From Burkholderia sp. 9120 (GTDB taxonomy: Bacteria > Pseudomonadota > Gammaproteobacteria > Burkholderiales > Burkholderiaceae): a DNA stretch of 64,000 nt. The DNA is taken from the NCBI RefSeq assembly GCF_000745015.1, contig NZ_JQNA01000001.1:930001-994000 (forward strand). Reading direction: 5' to 3'. The translations under genes and the position numbers were made by a program. Position 1 is the stretch's first letter. Each line of letters starts with the position of its first letter. Shown here one piece after another: positions 9,362 through 17,287 of the stretch. The notes beneath the pieces are model-generated. The model made no database searches. It was not told the DNA's origin and saw only the letters and a list, made by a program, of their open reading frames with translations.

Positions 9362-10546
9362 ATGGGTGTCGCCAACATTTTTCATCCCCATCCCCGCAAG
9401 CAGCCGCCGACCGACCCGCAGGACCCGACGGGACAGGCCAGCACCACGACGGCGGCTGGCGCCGACGAACGCGTACGCCGCGAATCGTGGTTCAAGCATC
9501 TGCTGAATCGCCCGGAATTCGCGGCGCTCGCCGGCACCGCGATGGTGTTTATCGTGTTCGGCCTGGCGGCCGGCAACTCGGGGATGTTCAACCTCGACGG
9601 CGTGATGAACTGGTCGCAAGTCGCGGCCTATCTGGGCCTGATCGCGGTCGGCGCGTGCGTGCTGATGATCGCCGGCGAATTCGATCTGTCGATCGGCTCG
9701 ATGATCGGCTTTGCCGGCATGATGGTCGCGCTGCCCACCATGTACTTCCACTGGCCGATCTGGCTCGCGATCATTTTCGCTTTCGCCGGCTCGATGCTGC
9801 TCGGCGCGCTCAACGGCTATCTGGTGATGCGCACGCGGCTGCCGTCGTTCATCGTCACCCTCGCCTTCCTGTTCATTCTGCGCGGCCTCACGCTCGCCTT
9901 GTCCGTGATGTTCGCCGATCGCACGATCATCTCCGGTGTCGGCGACGTCGCGCGTCAGGACTGGCTGGCGCACACGCTGTTTCAGGGTGTCGCGTTCAAA
10001 GGTCTGTTCGTCTGGCTCGGCCATCTCGGTCTCGTCAAGATGCTCGACAACGGCGTGCCGCTCGTGCCCGGCATTCCCAAGGTGCTGCTGTGGTGGCTCG
10101 GTCTGGCGATCGTCTGCGCGTTCGTGCTGGCACGGACCCGCTTCGGCAACTGGATCTTTGCCGTCGGCGGCGACGCCAACGCGGCCAAGAACGTCGGCGT
10201 GCCGGTACGGCGCGTGAAGATCTCGCTGTTCGTGCTGACCGCGTTCTGCTCGTGCCTGTATGCGGTGCTGCAGGTGTGCGACATCGGCTCGGCCGCGGCC
10301 GACCGTGGTTTACAGGCGGAATTCGAAGCGATCATCGCCGCGGTAATCGGCGGCACGCTGCTCACCGGCGGCTACGGCTCGGTGATCGGCGCCTGCTTCG
10401 GCGCGCTGATCTTCGGCGTCGTGCAGATCGGCATTACCTACACCAACGTCGACTCCGACTGGTTCCGCGTGTTCCTCGGCGTGATGCTGCTGTTCGCCGT
10501 GCTGTTCAACCACTACGTGCGTAGCCGCGTCGCGGCGTCCCGCTAA
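9362..10546 (+). CDS. Sugar/inositol ABC transporter permease
   Basis: Inner-membrane permease of the RbsC/XylH type, 394 residues. A Pro/Thr-rich N-terminal tail of about 45 residues precedes eight to ten hydrophobic segments. The conserved block [16 protein letters not shown] and the glycine-rich [20 protein letters not shown] are typical of BPD_transp_2 permeases. AAGGAG 8 nt upstream supports the ATG at 9362 over the longer frame from 9221. It partners the binding protein upstream and the ATPase 35 bp downstream. Substrate is inferred from the iol genes that follow. Confidence 0.9.
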   Translation: MGVANIFHPHPRKQPPTDPQDPTGQASTTTAAGADERVRRESWFKHLLNRPEFAALAGTAMVFIVFGLAAGNSGMFNLDGVMNWSQVAAYLGLIAVGACVLMIAGEFDLSIGSMIGFAGMMVALPTMYFHWPIWLAIIFAFAGSMLLGALNGYLVMRTRLPSFIVTLAFLFILRGLTLALSVMFADRTIISGVGDVARQDWLAHTLFQGVAFKGLFVWLGHLGLVKMLDNGVPLVPGIPKVLLWWLGLAIVCAFVLARTRFGNWIFAVGGDANAAKNVGVPVRRVKISLFVLTAFCSCLYAVLQVCDIGSAAADRGLQAEFEAIIAAVIGGTLLTGGYGSVIGACFGALIFGVVQIGITYTNVDSDWFRVFLGVMLLFAVLFNHYVRSRVAASR

Positions 10547-10581
10547 ACCTCGCTAATTTTCGCTAAGGCACGGAGTTCACG

Positions 10582-11388
10582 ATGAGCACCCTCGAACAGA
10601 CCGAAGGCGACTACATCCTGTCGCTGGAAAATGTCAGCCGCTATTTCGGCAACATCATCGCGCTGAAGGACATCAACATCAAACTGCGGCGCGGCGAAGT
10701 GCATTGCCTGCTCGGCGACAACGGCGCGGGCAAATCGACGCTGATCAAGACGCTCGCCGGCGTGCATCAGCCGAGCGAAGGCACGTATCTGGTGGACGGA
10801 AAACCGGTCCGCTTCACGTCGCCGAAAGATGCGCTCGATCTCGGCATTGCGACCGTCTATCAGGATCTGGCGCTGGTGCCGCTGCTCTCGGTAGCGCGCA
10901 ATTTCTTCATGGGACGCGAGCCGCAGAAAAAGCTGCTGGGCTTCATCAACGTGATGGACCTCGAACACTGCGCCACCGCCGCACGCGACAAGCTGGCGGA
11001 AATGGGCATCAACGTGCGCGACCCGCATCAGCCGATCGGCACGATGTCAGGCGGCGAGAAGCAATGTCTGGCGATCGCGCGTGCGATTCACTTCGGCGCG
11101 CGCGTGCTGATTCTCGACGAACCGACCGCCGCGCTCGGCGTGAAGCAGAGCTTCAATGTGCTGAAGCTGATTCACAAGGCGCGCGCCAAAGGTATTTCGG
11201 TGATCTTCATTACGCACAACGTTCATCACGCGTATCCGATCGGCGATTCGTTCACGCTGCTCAATCGCGGCAAATCGCTCGGCACGTTCACGAAAGACAC
11301 CATCAGCAAGGACGAAGTGCTCGACATGATGGCCGGCGGCGCCGAGATGCAGAAGATGATGGGCGAACTCGAAGGCGCGACGATCTGA
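10582..11388 (+). CDS. Sugar/inositol ABC transporter ATP-binding protein (single domain)
   Basis: Cytoplasmic ATPase powering the importer, 268 residues. Walker [10 protein letters not shown] is at 45-53, the signature MSGGEKQ at 155-161 and Walker B VLILDE at 175-180, with a downstream switch histidine in FITHN. Most ribose/xylose-class importers use a double-length ATPase of about 500 residues; this one has a single nucleotide-binding domain and must act as a homodimer. A 72-bp gap separates it from iolC. Confidence 0.92.
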   Translation: MSTLEQTEGDYILSLENVSRYFGNIIALKDINIKLRRGEVHCLLGDNGAGKSTLIKTLAGVHQPSEGTYLVDGKPVRFTSPKDALDLGIATVYQDLALVPLLSVARNFFMGREPQKKLLGFINVMDLEHCATAARDKLAEMGINVRDPHQPIGTMSGGEKQCLAIARAIHFGARVLILDEPTAALGVKQSFNVLKLIHKARAKGISVIFITHNVHHAYPIGDSFTLLNRGKSLGTFTKDTISKDEVLDMMAGGAEMQKMMGELEGATI

Positions 11389-11460
11389 TTGGATCTGATC
11401 TATTCGCGTGGGCCCGGTGCCAAGACGCCGAATCCCACGCTCAGCTATTCAGGATTATTC

Positions 11461-13515
11461 ATGGCTCACTCCAGCACACTCAGCGCTAACCCGTCCGGCC
11501 CGGTGTCGGGTTCGGGTTCGACCACCGGCCGCTTCGCGCCGGGCCGCACGCGCGACATCGTCTGCCTCGGCCGGCTCGCCGTCGATCTGTACGCGCAGCA
11601 GGTCGGCGCGCGGCTCGAAGACGTGTCGAGCTTCGCGAAGTATCTCGGCGGGTCGTCGGCGAATATCGCGTTCGGCTGCGCGCGGCTCGGTCTTGCCTCG
11701 GCGATGCTGGCGCGTGTCGGCAACGATCATATGGGCCGTTTTCTCACCGAGACGCTCACCCAGGAAGGTTGCGACGTCAGTCATGTGCGCGTCGATCAGG
11801 AACGCCTGACCGCGCTCGTGCTGCTCGGCCTGAAAGACCGCGATACGTTCCCGCTGATTTTCTACCGCGAGAACTGCGCCGATATGGCCGTCGACGAAGC
11901 GGATTTCGACGAGGCGTTCATCGCGTCGTCGAAAGCGCTGCTGATTACCGGCACGCACTTCTCCACCGAACAGGTGAACCGCACGAGCCGCCGCGCGCTG
12001 GATTACGCGCGCCGCAATCAGGTGCGTACGGTGCTCGATATCGACTACCGCCCGGTGTTGTGGGGCCTCACGGGCAAAGCGGACGGCGAAACCCGCTTCG
12101 TGGCGAGCGAAGGCGTCACCGCGCATTTGCAGCGGATTCTGCCGCTGTTCGATCTGGTGATCGGCACCGAGGAAGAATTCCGCATTGCCGGCGGCAAGAC
12201 CGAACTGGTCGATGCCCTCGCGATGGTGCGCGCCGTGACGCCCGCCACGCTGGTGCTCAAGCGTGGGCCGCTGGGCTGCCAGATCATCGACGGCGCGGTG
12301 CCCGCCTCACTCGACGACGTGCCGATTCAGGGCGGCGTGGAAGTCGAGGTGCTGAACGTGCTCGGCGCGGGTGACGCATTCGCGTCCGGTTTCCTCTCCG
12401 GATGGTTGCGCGATCAACCGCTCGAAGCCTGCGCGCGCGCGGCGAACGCGAGCGGCGCGCTGGTGGTGTCGCGGCACGGTTGCGCGCCGGCCATGCCGAC
12501 GCCGGCCGAACTCGACTACTTCCTGCGCGAAGCGAAGGCCGACCCGCAGCGTATGCGCCGTCCGGATCGGGACGCGACGCTGGCCCGTTTGCATCGCGTC
12601 TCGCCAGCCCGCAAACAATGGGACGAAGTACTCGGCTTCGCGTTCGATCATCGCAACCAGTTCTTCGAACTCGCGCAGCAAACCGGCGCCGACGAAGCGC
12701 GCATCGCGCAACTGAAAGGCCTGTTCGTCGAGGCCGTTGCGCAGACGGAAAGCGCGTTGGGTTTGCAGAACCGCATCGGCGTCTTGATCGACGACCGTTA
12801 CGGCCAGGACGCGCTAAACGCGGCCACCGGACGCGGCTGGTGGATCGGCCGTCCGGTCGAACTGCCCGGCTCCGTGCCGCTGGTGTTCGATCACGGCCGC
12901 TCGATCGGCACCTCGCTGATTCCGTGGCCGCAAGACCATATCGCCAAGTGCCTCGTGCAGTTCCATCCGGACGAGCCCATCGAACAGCGTCTCGAACAGG
13001 AAGCGCAGTTGCGCGCGCTATACGACGCGACTCAGGCAAGCGGCCATGAACTGCTGCTCGAAGTGATTCCGCCGAAGCACGGCTCGCTGCCGCAGGGACC
13101 GGACATTGTGTATCGCGCGTTGAAGCGGTTGTACAACATCGGCATTTATCCGGAGTGGTGGAAACTCGAACCTATGGACGCCGCGCAATGGCAGGCCGTC
13201 GACGCGCTGATCGCCGAACGCGATCCGTATTGCCGCGGCGTGGTGCTGCTCGGTTTGTCGGCGGGTGTCGAGCAGTTGAACGAGGGTTTTCGCGCCGCCG
13301 CGCAATCGGCAACGTGCCGTGGCTTCACCGTCGGCCGCACGATCTTTCACGAGCCGAGCCATGCGTGGCTCGCCAATGAAATCGACGACGACGAACTGAT
13401 CGTGCGCGTACGCCGCACGTTCGAAACGCTGATCGCGTCGTGGCGCGCGACGCGTGGCGCGAATGCCGCGCAGCACGGCGCGTCGAGCCGCGTTCATCAG
13501 GAGCAGGCCGCATGA
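11461..13515 (+). CDS. iolC: 5-dehydro-2-deoxygluconokinase fused to DUF2090 aldolase-like domain
   Basis: Bifunctional 684-residue protein. Residues about 30-340 are a PfkB/ribokinase-type kinase, with GGSSANIAFGCARLG near the N-terminus and the ATP/catalytic motif NVLGAGDAFASGF near residue 300. It phosphorylates 5-dehydro-2-deoxygluconate. Residues about 360-670 form the DUF2090 domain, a TIM-barrel aldolase-like fold thought to cleave the phosphorylated product to dihydroxyacetone phosphate and malonate semialdehyde; this would replace a separate IolJ. The frame is open to 11389, but the ATG at 11461 gives the usual N-terminus. The stop overlaps the iolD start (ATGA). Confidence 0.93.
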   Translation: MAHSSTLSANPSGPVSGSGSTTGRFAPGRTRDIVCLGRLAVDLYAQQVGARLEDVSSFAKYLGGSSANIAFGCARLGLASAMLARVGNDHMGRFLTETLTQEGCDVSHVRVDQERLTALVLLGLKDRDTFPLIFYRENCADMAVDEADFDEAFIASSKALLITGTHFSTEQVNRTSRRALDYARRNQVRTVLDIDYRPVLWGLTGKADGETRFVASEGVTAHLQRILPLFDLVIGTEEEFRIAGGKTELVDALAMVRAVTPATLVLKRGPLGCQIIDGAVPASLDDVPIQGGVEVEVLNVLGAGDAFASGFLSGWLRDQPLEACARAANASGALVVSRHGCAPAMPTPAELDYFLREAKADPQRMRRPDRDATLARLHRVSPARKQWDEVLGFAFDHRNQFFELAQQTGADEARIAQLKGLFVEAVAQTESALGLQNRIGVLIDDRYGQDALNAATGRGWWIGRPVELPGSVPLVFDHGRSIGTSLIPWPQDHIAKCLVQFHPDEPIEQRLEQEAQLRALYDATQASGHELLLEVIPPKHGSLPQGPDIVYRALKRLYNIGIYPEWWKLEPMDAAQWQAVDALIAERDPYCRGVVLLGLSAGVEQLNEGFRAAAQSATCRGFTVGRTIFHEPSHAWLANEIDDDELIVRVRRTFETLIASWRATRGANAAQHGASSRVHQEQAA

Positions 13516-15485
13516 ACCAGCGCGTAATGCATCACGACACGGCGTCCGCCAACGACGCTACCCAGGCACGCCCCGCGGTGTCCGGCACGATCCGCCTGAC
13601 GACCGCGCAGGCGCTGGTCCGCTACCTCGCCGCGCAACGCGTGCCCACCGAAGACGGCAAAGGCACCGAGACGCTATTCGGCGGCGTCTTCGCGATCTTC
13701 GGGCATGGCAATGTTGCGGGGATCGGCGAGGCGCTGTATCAGCACCGCGAGGAATTGCCGACGCTGCGCGCCTACAACGAACAGGCCATGGCGCACAGCG
13801 CGATTGCTTTCGCGAAGGCGCATTTCCGCCGCCGCATGATGGCCGTGACGACCTCGATCGGACCAGGCGCCACCAATCTGGTGACGGCGGCGGCGCTCGC
13901 GCATGTGAACCGTTTGCCGGTGCTGCTGCTACCCGGCGACATCTTCGTGTCGCGTGCGCCGGATCCGGTGCTGCAACAGGTGGAAGACTTTCACGACGGC
14001 GGCGTGTCCGCCAACGACGCGCTCAAACCGGTGTCGCGCTATTTCGACCGTATCGTGCATCCGGCGCAATTGCTCAATGCGCTGCCGCGCGCTGTGCGTG
14101 TGCTGACCGACGCCGCGTTGTGCGGTCCGGTCACGCTCGCGTTGCCGCAGGACGTGCAGGCGCAGGCGTGGGATTTCCCGGCGGAGTTTTTCGAGCCGCG
14201 CATCGTTCGCTTTCATGCGCCGGCGCCGCGTATTGATGAAATCGAAACCGCCGTCGCGCATTTGCGGCGCGCCAAACGGCCGCTGATCGTCGCGGGCGGC
14301 GGCGTGCTCTACGGCCACGCCACCGACGCGCTGCACCGCTTCGCCACCACGCACGGTATTCCGGTCGCGGAAACGCAGGCGGGCAAAGGCTCGCTGGCGT
14401 GGAACGATCCGTTGAACGCAGGGGCGCTGGGCGTAACGGGGTCGCCCGCCGCCAACGCGCTCGCGCACGACGCCGACTGCGTGCTCGCCATCGGCACGCG
14501 CCTGCAGGACTTCACCACCGGCTCGAATACGCTGTTCACGCAGGCCGACGTGGTGGCGATCAACGCCAACGCGTTCGACGGCCTCAAGCATCGCGCCCTC
14601 GTCGTGGAAGCCGACGCGCGTCTCGCGCTCGACGCACTCGCCGAACCGCTGCAAGGCTGGCACGCGGAACGCCCCTGGACCGCGCGCGCGCACAAACTCG
14701 CGGCAAGCTGGCGCGACACGGTGAGCACGCTCACGCATGCGCCGCAACGCGACAGCGTGCTGCCGTACGAAGGCGACGTGATCGGCGCGATCCAGCGCTC
14801 GAGTCCGGGGTCGGCGGCGAACGACATCGTCGTGTGTGCGGCGGGCACGCTGCCCGCTGAATTGCACAAGCTGTGGCGCGCCGGCAAACCGGGCGCGTAT
14901 CACGTCGAATATGGCTATTCGTGCATGGGCTACGAGATTGCCGGTGGCCTCGGCGCGAAGCTCGCGCGACCAGCGCGCGAAGTGATCGTGATGGTCGGCG
15001 ACGGCAGCTATCTGATGATGAACAGCGAGATCGCGACCTCGGTGATGATCGGCGCGAAGCTGATCGTGGTCGTGCTCGACAATCGCGGCTACGGTTGCAT
15101 CAACCGCCTGCAACAGGCGTGCGGCGGCGCACCGTTCAACAACCTGCTGGAGGACTGCATGCAAGGTCCGCTCGGCGCGCCGACGATCGATTTCGCCGCG
15201 CATGCGCGGGCCCTCGGCGCGCAAGCCGAACACGTCGCGAATATCGCTGAACTGGAAGTCGCGCTGCAACGCGCACGCGCCGCGGATCGCACTTACGTGA
15301 TCAGTATCGACACCGACCCGGCCCGCACCACCGACGAGGGCGGCTGGTGGTGGGAAGTCGCCGTGCCCGAAGTGTCGGCGCGCCCCGCCGTGCGCGACGC
15401 GCGCGCGAAGTACGACGCGCAGCTCGCGGCCCGCGCCGAATCGGCCGACACCGGCGAGCACGCTGCCCAACCCGACAACGAATAA
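13512..15485 (+). CDS. iolD: 3D-(3,5/4)-trihydroxycyclohexane-1,2-dione acylhydrolase
   Basis: Thiamine-diphosphate-dependent ring-opening hydrolase of 657 residues. It converts the dione made by IolE to 5-deoxy-glucuronate. The N-terminal ThDP domain carries the glutamate of RAYNEQAMAHSA. The C-terminal domain has the GDGS...N cofactor motif starting near residue 495 (VGDGSYLMMNSEIATS, followed by LDNRGYG). Fold order is that of acetolactate-synthase-type enzymes. The start overlaps the iolC stop by four bases. Confidence 0.95.
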   Translation: MNQRVMHHDTASANDATQARPAVSGTIRLTTAQALVRYLAAQRVPTEDGKGTETLFGGVFAIFGHGNVAGIGEALYQHREELPTLRAYNEQAMAHSAIAFAKAHFRRRMMAVTTSIGPGATNLVTAAALAHVNRLPVLLLPGDIFVSRAPDPVLQQVEDFHDGGVSANDALKPVSRYFDRIVHPAQLLNALPRAVRVLTDAALCGPVTLALPQDVQAQAWDFPAEFFEPRIVRFHAPAPRIDEIETAVAHLRRAKRPLIVAGGGVLYGHATDALHRFATTHGIPVAETQAGKGSLAWNDPLNAGALGVTGSPAANALAHDADCVLAIGTRLQDFTTGSNTLFTQADVVAINANAFDGLKHRALVVEADARLALDALAEPLQGWHAERPWTARAHKLAASWRDTVSTLTHAPQRDSVLPYEGDVIGAIQRSSPGSAANDIVVCAAGTLPAELHKLWRAGKPGAYHVEYGYSCMGYEIAGGLGAKLARPAREVIVMVGDGSYLMMNSEIATSVMIGAKLIVVVLDNRGYGCINRLQQACGGAPFNNLLEDCMQGPLGAPTIDFAAHARALGAQAEHVANIAELEVALQRARAADRTYVISIDTDPARTTDEGGWWWEVAVPEVSARPAVRDARAKYDAQLAARAESADTGEHAAQPDNE

Positions 15486-15495
15486 GGACGTCCGC

Positions 15496-16422
15496 ATGAC
15501 TGCTTTCGACGTACGTATCGGCATCAACCCGCTATCGTGGATGAACGACGATCTGCCTTCGCTCGGCGGCGAGACGCCGCTCGACACGGCGCTGACGGAA
15601 GGCCGCCAGATCGGCTATCAGGGCTTCGAACTGGGCAACAAGTTTCCGCGCGAACCGCAGGCGCTGAAGACCCTGCTCGCGCAATACGATCTCGCGCTGG
15701 TGTCCGGCTGGTATTCCGGCCGCCTCGCGCGCGGCAGCGTGGAAGACGAAATCGCGTCGGTCGGCCCGCATCTGGAACTGCTCGCGCAAAACGGCGCGAC
15801 GGCGATGGTGTACGGCGAGGTCGCCGATTCGATTCAGGGCGCAGCGCAGCCGCTGTATCAACGGCCGCGTTTTTTCAGCGATGCGCAGTGGGCCGCGTAC
15901 GCGGCGCGTCTCGATGAATTCGCGCGCTATACGTTAAGCCGTGGCGTGCGGCTGGCTTATCACCATCACATGGGCGCGTATGTCGAAACGCCCGCCGACG
16001 TCGATCAGTTGATGGCACGCACGAGCGATGCCGTCGGCCTGCTGTTCGACGCCGGGCACATTACGTTTGCCGGCGGCGATCCGCTGGCGGTGCTCGACAA
16101 ACATATCGGCCGCGTGTGCCACGTGCATTGCAAGGACGTGCGCCCCGCCGTGATGAAGCTCGCACGCAATCGCAACTGGAGTTTTCTCGACGCGGTGATT
16201 GCCGGCGCGTTCACGGTGCCAGGCGACGGCGCGGTGAATTTCCCGGCGATCATCGAGCGCCTGAAGCATCACGGTTATCGCGGCTGGCTGGTGGTCGAAG
16301 CGGAACAGGACCCGGTGGTCGCGCCGTCGTTCGAGTACGCGCAGAGGGGTTATCGCACGTTGCGCGCGTTGGTGGATGCACCGCTCGACGGTGTGGGCAG
16401 CGCGGATCAGGAGGCAGCATGA
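15496..16422 (+). CDS. iolE: Myo-inosose-2 dehydratase
   Basis: Removes water from 2-keto-myo-inositol to give 3D-(3,5/4)-trihydroxycyclohexane-1,2-dione. The 308-residue protein is an AP-endonuclease-2-type TIM barrel. It shows the IolE opening GINPLSWMNDDLPSLGG, HHHMGAYVETPADVD, the metal-binding LLFDAGHITFAGGDP and HVHCKDVR. AAGGA lies 8 nt upstream of the ATG. The stop overlaps the iolB start. Confidence 0.95.
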   Translation: MTAFDVRIGINPLSWMNDDLPSLGGETPLDTALTEGRQIGYQGFELGNKFPREPQALKTLLAQYDLALVSGWYSGRLARGSVEDEIASVGPHLELLAQNGATAMVYGEVADSIQGAAQPLYQRPRFFSDAQWAAYAARLDEFARYTLSRGVRLAYHHHMGAYVETPADVDQLMARTSDAVGLLFDAGHITFAGGDPLAVLDKHIGRVCHVHCKDVRPAVMKLARNRNWSFLDAVIAGAFTVPGDGAVNFPAIIERLKHHGYRGWLVVEAEQDPVVAPSFEYAQRGYRTLRALVDAPLDGVGSADQEAA

Positions 16423-17219
16423 GTTTATTGGTGAAGGCGCAGCGCGACGGCCAGACGATCGCGCGGGTCACGCCGGAGTCGGCGTGCTGGCGGTATGTGG
16501 GCTTCGCCGCTTACCGGTTGGGTGAGAACGAAGTCGTGCATGTGCTCGAAGCGGCGCGCGAGGTGTGTATCGTCGTGCTGACCGGCGCGGTGGATATCGA
16601 AACTGCGGACGCCACGTGGACCGCGCTCGGTTCGCGCGACAACGTGTTCGAAGACGCAGCGCCATACGCGGTATATCTACCGCCGGGCGTGCGCGCGACC
16701 GTGCGCGCCAATCGCGAAGCGGAGATCGGCGTGGCGAGCGCGCCGGCCAAGGGCCAGTTTCCGGCAAGGCTGATCGAACCGGCGTCGATGAAGCGCTCCA
16801 CACGCGGCAAGGGCCTGAATACACGTTACGTGTGCGATATTCTTCCGCAGACCGAGCAGGCGGAGTCGTTACTCGTGGTCGAAGTCAGAACGCCGGGCGG
16901 ACACGCATCGAGCTACCCGCCGCATAAGCACGACACCGACAATGTGCCGCACGAGAGCTCGCTTGAAGAGACTTACTACCATCGGTTGAATCCGCCGCAA
17001 GGCTTCGCGTTTCAGCGCGTGTACACCGACATGCGCGATATCGATGAATCGATGGCCGTGGAAAATCACGATGTGGTGATGGTGCCGCGTGGCTACCATC
17101 CGGTGATCGTGCCGTATGGTTATGACTCGTACTACCTGAACGTGATGGCCGGCGGGCAACGGGTCTGGCATTTCCGCAACGATCCGGCGCATGAATGGAT
17201 CATCAATAAAGACGCTTGA
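16419..17219 (+). CDS. iolB: 5-deoxy-glucuronate isomerase
   Basis: Isomerises 5-deoxy-glucuronate to 5-dehydro-2-deoxygluconate, the IolC substrate. The protein has 266 residues with two cupin-like beta-barrel halves. The metal-site region YPPHKHDTDNVPHESSLEE, followed by a second histidine region (VMVPRGYHPVIVPYGYDSYY), is characteristic. ATG 16419 overlaps the iolE stop and follows a strong AGGAGG, which rules out the longer in-frame reading from 16116. It is the last gene of the rightward operon. Confidence 0.95.
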   Translation: MSLLVKAQRDGQTIARVTPESACWRYVGFAAYRLGENEVVHVLEAAREVCIVVLTGAVDIETADATWTALGSRDNVFEDAAPYAVYLPPGVRATVRANREAEIGVASAPAKGQFPARLIEPASMKRSTRGKGLNTRYVCDILPQTEQAESLLVVEVRTPGGHASSYPPHKHDTDNVPHESSLEETYYHRLNPPQGFAFQRVYTDMRDIDESMAVENHDVVMVPRGYHPVIVPYGYDSYYLNVMAGGQRVWHFRNDPAHEWIINKDA

Positions 17220-17236
17220 AAGACGATTGAGCGTTT

Positions 17237-17275
17237 GGCGTCACGTCACGGCGCGCCTTGACGCGTCGTGACGCC
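17237..17275. terminator. Possible hairpin between convergent genes
   Basis: GGCGTCACG (17237-17245) pairs with CGTGACGCC (17267-17275) around a 21-nt loop. It sits between the stops of iolB and the convergent lipoprotein gene. There is no U-run, so terminator function is uncertain. Confidence 0.35.
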
Positions 17276-17287
17276 GCGTGACGTTCG

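Noticed and set aside
13929..15587. 552-codon minus-strand frame opposite iolD
   Set aside because: Low-complexity Arg-rich product, fully antisense to a clearly conserved enzyme; a GC-skew shadow.
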